Source of the DNA: an uncultured Prevotellaceae bacterium
GTDB taxonomy: Bacteria; Bacteroidota; Bacteroidia; Bacteroidales; Bacteroidaceae
DNA: 36,389 nucleotides
Assembly: GCA_902801155.1 (NCBI GenBank)
Contig: CADCHG010000050.1
Location: 1 to 36,389 of the forward strand
Reading direction: 5' to 3'
The notes under the pieces were generated by a model. That model worked only from the letters and a program-made list of their open reading frames with translations. It was not told where the DNA came from and did no database searches. The position numbers were made by a program, and so were the translations under genes. Shown piece after piece: positions 7,701-15,328 of this stretch (its first letter is position 1; each line of letters begins with the position of its first letter).

Positions 7701-8634
7701 CTTCAAGAATGTCCTCTCTGAGGAATGGCTTGAGCTCTTCCCAAGTAAGCACGAATGAAGGCATACCAACGGCATAGCAAGCAATCTCGTATTGCTGATA
7801 GGTGAATACAAGTCCTTTGCCTTTCTCGTCAGGGAATGGTGTCCAAGCAGGTAGCGGGATTAGACCTTTGCTTTCTTCAGGAAGCATGAGCTGTTCCATG
7901 AGTTGCTGGTCGGTTGTGATTTTTTCATCAGCATTCTCGTTGAAATACTCCTTGAGACCTTTCTTGAGCAATGGTTGCATGTCCTTGACGACATTATCCT
8001 TTAGGAAATCCTTTACTATGCTACCGTCAGAGAAACGGAAAGTAATGCCTCCCCAGCCGAATACACCGCCGTGGGCACCGCCTATATAAGCGTATTCCGT
8101 ATCGTTGAAAACCACGAATGTGGAGTCCTCTGATGTCTTGGTTACATCCATTGAGTAATCCCAAGGAGTTACGCCCTCCTTGAACTCCTTACGCTGTTCT
8201 TCGGTGAGGGTAGTGTCTTCATCCCAATACTTGACTCTTTCGTCATAATCCTCCTTGGCCTGAGAGTTAAGCAGCTTGGAGACTGCCTTGCTGTAAAAGT
8301 CAAGCATGCTCTTTGCATCCTTCTCGTCACCGCTATATTTTGCAATTAGAGGCTTGGAGTCCTCCATTTGTGAACCTTGATAGCTTCGGATGCTGTTGCC
8401 GATAATATTGACAAGGGAATCACGAATAACTTGCGATACACTATCCTTTGCCACTGGCAATACGGCCTTGATGCTGATGTTGGCGTATTTGCTTGAATCG
8501 GAGAAGGTGTAGTTCTCAATCTCAAGGGGATATGCAAAGGCATCCTCGATTTCTGCTGTCTCTGCATTCTTATTGCCGCAAGAGGCAAAAGAAAGAGAAA
8601 CTGCTGTTATTAGAAATAATAGTTTTGTTTTCAT
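7690..8634 (-). CDS. DUF3298-type lipoprotein
   Basis: This is a 314-residue predicted lipoprotein. The signal peptide ends in FASC with lipidated Cys19. The central and C-terminal parts carry the DUF3298/RsiV-like pattern: FNDTEYAYIGGAHGG followed by FRFSDGSIVKD and a C-terminal LLKKGLKEYF region. RsiV proteins bind lysozyme in Firmicutes; no such role is shown in Bacteroidota. It is probably anchored in the periplasm or outer membrane. It is the last gene of the acpP-to-dacB run, 20 bp after dacB. The last codons and stop (Leu-Lys-TGA) lie inside the end of repeat copy A, so the extreme C-terminus may have been set by that element. Confidence 0.78.
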   Translation of the reverse strand: MKTKLLFLITAVSLSFASCGNKNAETAEIEDAFAYPLEIENYTFSDSSKYANISIKAVLPVAKDSVSQVIRDSLVNIIGNSIRSYQGSQMEDSKPLIAKYSGDEKDAKSMLDFYSKAVSKLLNSQAKEDYDERVKYWDEDTTLTEEQRKEFKEGVTPWDYSMDVTKTSEDSTFVVFNDTEYAYIGGAHGGVFGWGGITFRFSDGSIVKDFLKDNVVKDMQPLLKKGLKEYFNENADEKITTDQQLMEQLMLPEESKGLIPLPAWTPFPDEKGKGLVFTYQQYEIACYAVGMPSFVLTWEELKPFLREDILEDLK

Positions 8635-8645
8635 ATTACTATCTA

Positions 8646-8679
8646 CTTTACTCTTTACTCTTTACTCATTACTCTTTTA
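8646..8679. repeat. Heptamer array spanning the dacB stop codon
   Basis: Plus-strand units TTTACTC repeat with a 7-bp period. On the coding strand the array encodes the last residues of DacB (about RVMSKE), supplies its TAA stop at 8655-8657, and continues to 12 bp before the next start codon. Confidence 0.7.
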
Positions 8680-10031
8680 TTTCCCATCATCATCTTGCAG
8701 AGCCTGTCTTGGAATATTCTGGCATCTGCCACAGGAGAATCCTCATGGATGATAGAGAATATATACCAATGACCGTCACGCCCCTGAAGGTAGCCTGAGA
8801 GTGACGAGCCGCCCTTTGTGACGAGAGTGCCTGTCTTTACGAATATCCTGTCCCGATATTCCGGTCTTGCCATTCTCGTGAGTAGTGAACCGCTTCTTGC
8901 ACTTGCAGGAGAGGCGAGTGCCTCGTTGATGAAATAGTTCTTCAGCATCTCGTCATTATAGACGTAGCGGAGCATATCAACGAGTGTGTTGGCGGTGAGA
9001 AGGTTGTCGGGAGAAAGTCCTGAGCCGTCCTTATAGGCAAGCTGAGGCTTTACAGAACGTGGGAAAAGGCACTTCGTGGTGTCTTCTGGGGAGAGAATCT
9101 CGTTCCAGAATTTCTCGGTATAGTGCATCTTATCCCATACCATTTCCCTTTGGGGAAGAATACCCTTTTTCCAGTCGAGATGATAGAAAAGGGCATCGGC
9201 CTTGACATTGCTGCTATGTATGAGCATAGGAGTTATGACCTCCTTTATGTCGTGGGAAATCCTTGCAACATAGTGGTATCTTCCGTCTCCAAATTTACCT
9301 TTCGCCTTGGCTGAGTTCACGCTGTTGTCTTTCTTGAAGGATACGCCGTTAGCTGAAAGAGCCGCCATAAACTGCTTTGTGATGCGTTCTCTGCCTTTCA
9401 TGAGGAGAGGAGCCTTGTGATAGGGAATATCCCATGTCTTGCCTGTAGGATGTGCCTTCAGCGTGTCCTCTCTTGCAAGGTTGAGGATTACGTTGCCCCT
9501 GAAGTTGCAGAATCCCTTGCTCTTCATCTGTTTGATGAGAGGAGTGAAGTCGTCAAAGAGAGGGTCGTCATCAGCTACAAGGAGGAGGGTGCCGACAAGT
9601 GTGTCGCGTTTCATCTCTCCTCTTATCTGGAGTGATACGTTATATCTGTAGTCCATTCCGAGAGTCTTGAGGGCTGCGACTGCTGTAGCTACCTTCATGC
9701 AAGAGGCAGGTGCCATACTCTTGTCAGCATGAAATTCATATACCTGTGACTCGGTTGTCGCATCATATACGCTGATGGCAATGAGTGATGTGTCGAGATT
9801 CCGTGGTATGTTCATCAGACTGTCGAGACGTCGTGCCATAATCGTGTCGCAGGCTCTCATCTCGGGAGTTATAATCGCCTTGGGTTCTGTTACTTCATCC
9901 TTATCCCCCCATGAAGTGTAAATCCAGTTGAATAGCCAACTGATACCCAAATATAAGATTATGATGATAGCCGCGAGCACACTAAGTGCTGCGGCTATAC
10001 GTCCATATCTAAGTTTTATTTTCTTTGCCAA
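8655..10031 (-). CDS. dacB: D-alanyl-D-alanine carboxypeptidase/endopeptidase (PBP4 family)
   Basis: This 458-residue class C penicillin-binding protein trims or cleaves peptidoglycan cross-links in the periplasm. It has an N-terminal membrane anchor or uncleaved signal (about 12-35). The nucleophile motif SXXK is S110-C-M-K113, the second motif is SSN (in HSSNVKAD), and the third is KTG (in FVKTGT). It follows lepB by 5 bp, so translation is probably coupled. The C-terminal six residues and stop codon are made from a heptamer array, so the native end may once have differed. All catalytic motifs are intact. Confidence 0.9.
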   Translation of the reverse strand: MAKKIKLRYGRIAAALSVLAAIIIILYLGISWLFNWIYTSWGDKDEVTEPKAIITPEMRACDTIMARRLDSLMNIPRNLDTSLIAISVYDATTESQVYEFHADKSMAPASCMKVATAVAALKTLGMDYRYNVSLQIRGEMKRDTLVGTLLLVADDDPLFDDFTPLIKQMKSKGFCNFRGNVILNLAREDTLKAHPTGKTWDIPYHKAPLLMKGRERITKQFMAALSANGVSFKKDNSVNSAKAKGKFGDGRYHYVARISHDIKEVITPMLIHSSNVKADALFYHLDWKKGILPQREMVWDKMHYTEKFWNEILSPEDTTKCLFPRSVKPQLAYKDGSGLSPDNLLTANTLVDMLRYVYNDEMLKNYFINEALASPASARSGSLLTRMARPEYRDRIFVKTGTLVTKGGSSLSGYLQGRDGHWYIFSIIHEDSPVADARIFQDRLCKMMMGNKRVMSKE

Positions 10032-10036
10032 TGTTC

Positions 10037-11539
10037 TTAGTTATAGTTCTCTACGAATGTGAAAAGTCTGCTCCATCTGATTCCGCCGAATCCTCTTCTG
10101 TCAGGGTCGCTTGACCACCAGATGAATATTGGCTTACCCACGATGTGGTCTTCTGGCACGAAGCCCCAATAGCGTGAGTCTGCTGAGTTATGGCGGTTGT
10201 CACCCTGCATCCAGTAGTAATCCAGTTTGAAGGTATAGGATGTAGCCACCTTGCCATTGATAAGAATCTGCCCCTTGTCATTAACCTGAAGGTCGTTACC
10301 CTCATACACCTTGATAGGGCGCTCGTAGATAGGGAGGTTCTTGAGAGTTAGCTTCACGCTCTCGCCCTTCTTAGGAATCCAGATAGGACCATAGTTGTCG
10401 CGTGTCCAGCCATAGTGACCGTTGAGAGGATAAAGGAAATCCCTTTCGTCCTCCGTGTATGGAGCTATTGATGCAACAATATCCTTTCGGCTCTTAAGAA
10501 CTTCGTAGGCGTGTTTTGTAAGAGGCATATAGCCTGCTCGGCTGAGTTGTGCAAGGTCCTCGTTGCTTATACCGAGTTCCTTAAGCAGTTCGTCTGGAAT
10601 GAGACTTACATTCAGTTTTACAACATATGAGTATTGAACGTTCTCCGGCTCTTTATTAGGCTTGCCATCCAGATAGATGATATGGTTCTTTATCTGAAGA
10701 GTCTGACCTGGGAGACCGACACATCTCTTTACATAGTTCTCACGACGATCTGTAGGGCGAGAGTCTATTCTGCCAAACTGATTTACCTTTGATGCGATAA
10801 AGCTACGTCCGTTCTGGTATATTTCAGAATACAGTTTGTAGCGTTCAAGATCTGATATGGAATCGAGTTTCGCTGATTTCTCGAAGGTGCTGTATAAATC
10901 AGGGTAGTATATCATCTGCTCTGGGTTGCTGATTTCGTAACCCTTTGATGCCAGATATGCCAATGTACCATACTTGTAGCAGAACTCGTAATAGTTAGTC
11001 TGGTATGCCTCTTCTGTCATGATGGAGTCACCAGCAGGGTAGTTGAATACTACGATGTCGTTCAGCTCTACCTTACCAAGACCCGGTGCTCTGCGGTAAT
11101 CCCATTGAGGCCACTCTATGTATGACTTACAGCCAAGCACAGGCATAGTGTGCTGTGTGAGAGGCAATGTGAGCGGTGTCTGTGGAATGCGTGGGCCATA
11201 GCTTGCCTTGCTCACGAAGAGATAGTCGCCTGTAAGCAATGACTTCTCAAGTGAGCTTGAAGGAATCACATAGTTCTGGAAGAAGAAGAGATTGATGAAA
11301 TATACCGCAACAAGGGCGAATACAAGAGCATCAACCCACGACATGATGAAACGCACAGGAGATTCCGCATCCTTCCACCATTGCCAATTTATCTTCTTGG
11401 TGATATAAGCATCATAGATGAATGGTATAACAATCAGTCCAAGCCAGCTTTTGAGCCAGAACAGAAAGAGGAGATAAAGCACCAGCACGACAATGAACTT
11501 TATCCACTGGAGCTTCATATTTTCTTGTTTCTTTTTCAT
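10037..11539 (-). CDS. lepB: Signal peptidase I
   Basis: The 500-residue enzyme cleaves signal peptides on the outer face of the inner membrane. Two N-terminal hydrophobic stretches (about 12-42 and 70-88) precede the catalytic Ser96 in IPSSSLEKSLL; the more usual SMxPTL is changed to SLEKSL. The general-base Lys is in NYVKRCVGLPG, and the box E motif GDNRHNSADSRYWG is intact. It is longer than E. coli LepB because of a large insert between the Ser and Lys blocks, which is common in Bacteroidota. It sits 49 bp after dapB and 5 bp before dacB in the acpP operon. Start ATG 11539; the next Met (MKLQW) is also possible. Confidence 0.92.
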   Translation of the reverse strand: MKKKQENMKLQWIKFIVVLVLYLLFLFWLKSWLGLIVIPFIYDAYITKKINWQWWKDAESPVRFIMSWVDALVFALVAVYFINLFFFQNYVIPSSSLEKSLLTGDYLFVSKASYGPRIPQTPLTLPLTQHTMPVLGCKSYIEWPQWDYRRAPGLGKVELNDIVVFNYPAGDSIMTEEAYQTNYYEFCYKYGTLAYLASKGYEISNPEQMIYYPDLYSTFEKSAKLDSISDLERYKLYSEIYQNGRSFIASKVNQFGRIDSRPTDRRENYVKRCVGLPGQTLQIKNHIIYLDGKPNKEPENVQYSYVVKLNVSLIPDELLKELGISNEDLAQLSRAGYMPLTKHAYEVLKSRKDIVASIAPYTEDERDFLYPLNGHYGWTRDNYGPIWIPKKGESVKLTLKNLPIYERPIKVYEGNDLQVNDKGQILINGKVATSYTFKLDYYWMQGDNRHNSADSRYWGFVPEDHIVGKPIFIWWSSDPDRRGFGGIRWSRLFTFVENYN

Positions 11540-11544
11540 TTTAT

Positions 11545-11588
11545 TCTCTAGATTTTCTAGATGCCTCTAGACATTCTGGTATTTCTAG
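11545..11588. repeat. CTAG-rich leader before lepB
   Basis: CTAG occurs four times between the dapB stop and the lepB start (units like TTCTAGATG spaced about 9-10 bp). A similar cluster lies inside the helicase gene near 2174-2210. CTAG is usually a rare tetranucleotide in bacteria, so clustering is notable. Confidence 0.5.
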
Positions 11589-12305
11589 TTAGAACTTGAA
11601 CATATCATCGATGGTCAGCAAACCCTGATGCTTGGCTGTGTACTCGGCTGCAAGAACGGCACCGAGGGCAAAGCCCTGACGGGAATGGGCATCGTGCGTG
11701 ATGGTGATGACATCGGCAGGAGAGTCATAGCTGATGCTATGGATTCCCGGTACCTCGCCACGGCGAACGTCATCTATGCGGAGAACGTCTGGTGATGTCT
11801 CGTGAAGAGCCCACCTGTTCTTGCGGTCAATGCGCTCAACAATCTGTTCTGCAAGTGTGATAGCTGTACCGCTTGGTGCATCGAGCTTATGAATGTGATG
11901 AGTCTCCACCATGTTTACATCGTACTGTGGAAAGTCGTTCATAATCTTTGCTAGGTACTTGTTTACTGCAGAGAAAATGGCAACGCCTACGCTGAAGTTT
12001 GATGCCCAGAAAAGTGTCTTGCCTTCTTCTGAACATGCCTTGCGAACGTCATCGCCATGATCTTTGAGCCATGCTGTTGTTCCGCTGACTACCTTTACGC
12101 CTGCTTTCCAAGCCTTGAGGTAGTTTTCGTATGCAACTGCTGGGTTTGTAAACTCGATGGCAACGTCTGCAGAAGCGAAAGCTGGGCTTTCGAAATCTTG
12201 AAGGTTGTCAATATCAATAATGCTTACTATCTCGTGACCGCGGCTGAGGGCAATCTGTTCAATCATCTTACCCATCTTGCCGTATCCTATCAATGCTATT
12301 TTCAT
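11589..12305 (-). CDS. dapB: 4-hydroxy-tetrahydrodipicolinate reductase
   Basis: This 238-residue enzyme performs the NAD(P)H-dependent step of the diaminopimelate/lysine pathway and so feeds peptidoglycan synthesis. The N-terminal nucleotide-binding motif is GYGKMGKM. The substrate-binding signature ETHHIHKLDAPSGTA contains the catalytic His pair and Lys. It is slightly shorter than the E. coli enzyme but of normal size for Bacteroidota. It starts 3 bp after rnc and is followed by lepB, so it belongs to the acpP-fabF-rnc operon. Confidence 0.93.
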   Translation of the reverse strand: MKIALIGYGKMGKMIEQIALSRGHEIVSIIDIDNLQDFESPAFASADVAIEFTNPAVAYENYLKAWKAGVKVVSGTTAWLKDHGDDVRKACSEEGKTLFWASNFSVGVAIFSAVNKYLAKIMNDFPQYDVNMVETHHIHKLDAPSGTAITLAEQIVERIDRKNRWALHETSPDVLRIDDVRRGEVPGIHSISYDSPADVITITHDAHSRQGFALGAVLAAEYTAKHQGLLTIDDMFKF

Positions 12306-12308
12306 AAC

Positions 12309-13391
12309 TTAATTCTCGTTTTGCTCTATAACGTTGTTTTCCTCATATGCTTCTGCTTCCGCAGCAGCAATGATATCCTCTCGGCTCATCTCCTTTGGCT
12401 CTGCCGTAACATCGGAGAGATCCATTTCCTCGTCGATTGTAGCCTCGAGTTGTTCTATCTGTTCATCAGACGATTCCTGTGATTCGTTTATTACAATGAA
12501 ATCGTCCTTCTTTTCCTCTGTGTCAGGCACATTGAGCACAGGCTCCTCTTCCATCTTAGTGCGCTCTGTCTTTGCAGCAAAGATACTGTCAAGATAGGCA
12601 GAGTCTTTTTTCAGTCGTTTAAGCGTCTCCTCGCAGGCATGCTGCTGGCTTTCCTTCTTACTGAATCCTATACCTGTTGAGCCGTCGATTGTCTCAAGCA
12701 CCACTGTGTATTTGAAGGTAGGTGATCCGTTCTGATCCTTTGACTGGTCTTCGAGGCGGAACGTCATCTGGATGCGGTTCTTCTGCGTCCATTCAATGAG
12801 TTTCGACTTGAAGTTTACTTCCTTGTATGCCATTTTGTCGATATTTATATATCGGCCGAGGATGCGTTCCTGCATGAATTTCATGCATGCATCGTAGCCA
12901 CGGTCGAGATACATGGCTCCTACAAGGGCTTCGAAAGCATTGCCACCCATATAGCTGTTATGACTGGCAGAGCGTCCGGATGAGAGGATGAGACGGCTAA
13001 GACCTACTTCCTGTGCAAGTTTGCCGAGAGTCTCGCGCTGAACAAGCTTGGAACGTGTATTGGTAAGGAATCCTTCTGGCTTACCTGGGAAATGAGTATA
13101 GACGATATCTCCGACTACAGCATCGAGAATTGCGTCACCAAGGAATTCGAGTCGCTCGTTATTCAGTTTCTTGCCTTTTGGCTGGTCGCCTTTGCCTTTC
13201 TTGCCCTTGCTCTTCTTCGAGTCCTTTACCGGCTCGATAGGACCGCGATGTCCAATGCTCTTGTGCATGAGAGCGAGCTTGTAATAGGCAATGTTGTGTG
13301 GCAGGAAACCGATGATTTCTTCTAAAGCAAGATAAAGCTCCTTATCCTTGCGGAATGGGAGCTTTATCCTGTCGATTATATTATTCAGCAT
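12309..13391 (-). CDS. rnc: Ribonuclease III
   Basis: A double-strand-specific endoribonuclease for rRNA and mRNA processing. The chosen ATG (13391, MLNNIIDRIKL) overlaps the end of fabF by 11 bp and gives 360 residues; a longer reading is possible but would lie mostly inside fabF. The catalytic signature is NNERLEFLGDAILD, followed by the second acidic block FEALVGAMYLD and a double-stranded RNA-binding domain ending in ACEETLKRL. Two oddities: a lysine-rich insert (about KKSKGKKGKGDQPKGKK) directly before the catalytic signature, and an acidic tail of roughly 85 residues after the RNA-binding domain. Its place after fabF is conserved in Bacteroidota. Confidence 0.92.
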   Translation of the reverse strand: MLNNIIDRIKLPFRKDKELYLALEEIIGFLPHNIAYYKLALMHKSIGHRGPIEPVKDSKKSKGKKGKGDQPKGKKLNNERLEFLGDAILDAVVGDIVYTHFPGKPEGFLTNTRSKLVQRETLGKLAQEVGLSRLILSSGRSASHNSYMGGNAFEALVGAMYLDRGYDACMKFMQERILGRYINIDKMAYKEVNFKSKLIEWTQKNRIQMTFRLEDQSKDQNGSPTFKYTVVLETIDGSTGIGFSKKESQQHACEETLKRLKKDSAYLDSIFAAKTERTKMEEEPVLNVPDTEEKKDDFIVINESQESSDEQIEQLEATIDEEMDLSDVTAEPKEMSREDIIAAAEAEAYEENNVIEQNEN

Positions 13392-14640
13392 ACTTCTTGA
13401 ATATAACGCAAGCGTTGTGACCTCCGAATCCGAAAGTGTTGCTAAGTGCAGCACGTACCTCACGCTTCTGTGCCTTGTTGAAGGTGAAGTTCATCTTGTA
13501 GTCAATCTCTGGATCCTCGTCACCATCCTCGTGGTTGATTGTTGGAGGAATGATGTCTTCCTGTACAGACTTAACGCATACCATAGCCTCCAAAGCACCG
13601 GCAGCACCAAGGAGGTGACCTGTCATTGACTTTGTAGAAGAGATGTTGAGCTTGTATGCCCAGTCTCCGAAGAGGTCCTTGATAGCCTTGGCCTCAGAGA
13701 TATCACCTACAGGAGTAGATGTACCGTGAACGTTGATATAGTCGATATCCTCTGGCTTCAACTCAGCGTCTGCCAATGCCTCTGACATTACGATCTTTGC
13801 ACCGAGACCCTCTGGGTGAGAAGCTGTGATGTGATAAGCGTCGGCTGACATACCTGCACCAACCATCTCGCAGTATATCTTAGCACCGCGAGCCTTTGCG
13901 TGCTCAAGTTCCTCAAGGATAATACATGCAGAACCCTCACCCATTACGAATCCGTCACGGCTTGCTGAGAATGGACGGCTTGCCTTCTGTGGCTCGTCAT
14001 TACGGGTAGAGAGAGCGTGCATTGATGTGAAGCCACCAAGACCTGGGTCTGTGATTACTGCCTCAGCACCACCGCTAACGATGATATTTGCCTTACCAAG
14101 ACGAATGAGGTTGAAGGCATCAGCAAGGGCATTGCTTGAAGAAGCACATGCAGATGTTGTTGCATAGTTAGGACCGTGGAAACCGTACTTGATAGAGATA
14201 TGTCCAGGTGCGATGTCACCAATCATCTTTGGGATGAAGAATGGTCCGAACTTAGGTGCATCCTTGTGCTGTGAGAAGTATTCGAGCTCCTCCTGCATAG
14301 TTCTGAGTCCACCGATACCTACACCATATACTACACCGACACGGTTCTTGTCGATAGTTTCGAGATCCATCTGTGAGTCCTCGATAGCCATTGTTGCGGC
14401 AGCAAGGGCAAACTGACAGAATTTATCCATCTTACGGGCTTCCTTGCGGTCAATCCACTTTGATGCGTCAAAGTCCTTTACCTCGCAAGCGAAGTTGGTC
14501 TTATAGCGAGAAGCGTCAAACTGCTTGATTGTGTCAGCACCGCTAACGCCGGCAAGCAGGTTCTTCCAGGTCTCCTCTGCTGAAAGTCCAAGTGGTGTAA
14601 TGGCGCCAAGGCCAGTTACTACTACTCTTTTCAATTCCAT
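13381..14640 (-). CDS. fabF: 3-oxoacyl-ACP synthase II
   Basis: This condensing enzyme of type II fatty-acid synthesis elongates acyl-ACP with malonyl-ACP. The 419-residue sequence has the Cys-His-His triad: Cys165 in TTSACASSSNA, His305 in NVHGTSTPVGD and His342 in MTGHLLGAAGALE. Length is normal and all motifs are intact. It follows acpP after a 120-bp gap that holds a terminator-like hairpin, and it overlaps rnc. Cytosolic. Confidence 0.96.
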   Translation of the reverse strand: MELKRVVVTGLGAITPLGLSAEETWKNLLAGVSGADTIKQFDASRYKTNFACEVKDFDASKWIDRKEARKMDKFCQFALAAATMAIEDSQMDLETIDKNRVGVVYGVGIGGLRTMQEELEYFSQHKDAPKFGPFFIPKMIGDIAPGHISIKYGFHGPNYATTSACASSSNALADAFNLIRLGKANIIVSGGAEAVITDPGLGGFTSMHALSTRNDEPQKASRPFSASRDGFVMGEGSACIILEELEHAKARGAKIYCEMVGAGMSADAYHITASHPEGLGAKIVMSEALADAELKPEDIDYINVHGTSTPVGDISEAKAIKDLFGDWAYKLNISSTKSMTGHLLGAAGALEAMVCVKSVQEDIIPPTINHEDGDEDPEIDYKMNFTFNKAQKREVRAALSNTFGFGGHNACVIFKKYAE

Positions 14641-14676
14641 TTTTATACCTTTGTGTGTTGTATTAAAAAAAAGAAT

Positions 14677-14713
14677 GATGATTGGGCGATAAGATTTTTA
14701 TCGACCAACCATC
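14677..14713 (-). terminator. Hairpin plus T-run between acpP and fabF (partial terminator or attenuator)
   Basis: On the minus strand a 15-16-bp imperfect stem (GATGGTTGG, TCGATAA pairing with TTATCGC, CCAATCATC; 5-nt loop) is followed by TTCTTTTTTTT. That is a good intrinsic-terminator shape. Since fabF has no obvious promoter of its own, readthrough is likely, which would give more acpP than fabF mRNA. Confidence 0.6.
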
Positions 14714-14760
14714 ACCCGTTGTTCTATCATGCAATCTTGAACAAAGATAGTAATCCGTGA

Positions 14761-14997
14761 TTACTTACCAGCGTTCTCGATGTATGCGATAGCGTCGCCT
14801 ACAGTCTGAATCTTCTCAGCGTCTGAATCAGGAATAGTTACACCGAACTCCTTCTCCAGCTCCATGATGAGCTCTACTGTATCGAGAGAATCTGCACCGA
14901 GGTCATTTGTGAATGATGCCTCGTCCTTTACTTCTGCTGCATCTACACCAAGCTTATCAACGATGATGGCAACAACCTTTTCTTTAATTTCTGACAT
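14761..14997 (-). CDS. acpP: Acyl carrier protein
   Basis: The 78-residue acidic protein carries growing acyl chains on a phosphopantetheine attached to Ser37 in the invariant [12 protein letters not shown] motif. Length and motif are standard. It is the first gene of the operon with fabF, rnc, dapB, lepB and dacB. The promoter at 15185-15216 and a long structured leader (about 15000-15180) precede it. The two glycine-lipid acyltransferases on the other strand probably use acyl-ACP as donor. Confidence 0.97.
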   Translation of the reverse strand: MSEIKEKVVAIIVDKLGVDAAEVKDEASFTNDLGADSLDTVELIMELEKEFGVTIPDSDAEKIQTVGDAIAYIENAGK

Positions 14998-15063
14998 AAT
15001 TGTAAAAATGTTTGTTAATAAATTATTCTATTCTAGTATATTAATTCTTTCTTTACTTGGGGG

Positions 15064-15185
15064 CAAAACTACGTGCTCGTTCGTAAAAACAGGCGCACGT
15101 TTTCAATTTGCGAGTGCTTCTTCGCACGATGCAAATAGTGCGTGTCTGTTTTCAAAACTGGCGCACGTTTTCAATTTGCGAGTGC
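15064..15185 (-). promoter_or_regulatory. Repeated hairpin leader of acpP
   Basis: A perfect 26-bp direct repeat lies at 15092-15117 and 15160-15185, 68 bp apart. The palindrome at 15138-15166 (GTGCGTGTCTGTTTT against AAAACTGGCGCAC) and a weaker one at about 15070-15098 accompany the repeats. The unit begins at the -7 box and is closely matched by the leader of the GNAT/parE operon at 20234-20285. In RNA it would fold as a GTGCGCCAG-type hairpin near the 5' end. It could be an operator, a leader RNA regulator or a repeat; the shared position favours regulation. Confidence 0.65.
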
Positions 15186-15216
15186 AAAGTAACAAACTTT
15201 TCTGCACATAAGCAAA
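15185..15216 (-). promoter_or_regulatory. Promoter of the acpP operon
   Basis: TTTG at 15213-15216 is followed after 20 bp by TTACTTTG (15185-15192), one base off TAnnTTTG. A second -7-like box TAGTTTTG lies at 15064-15071 without a -33 box. The first aligns with the promoter at 20286-20317. Confidence 0.6.
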
Positions 15217-15328
15217 TATTTTTGGAAAAAAAGTGCCTTTTATTGCTCAAATACCTATATTGTGTGCAAATTTTTGCTCAAAATAGGGCATTTTTTACTT
15301 TTTTTCTTGTTCCAAAACAATGCTTTTT

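Noticed and set aside
14645-14652. Plus-strand TACCTTTG in the acpP/fabF gap as a promoter
   Set aside because: It has no -33 box and would read into the antisense of acpP with no plus-strand gene.
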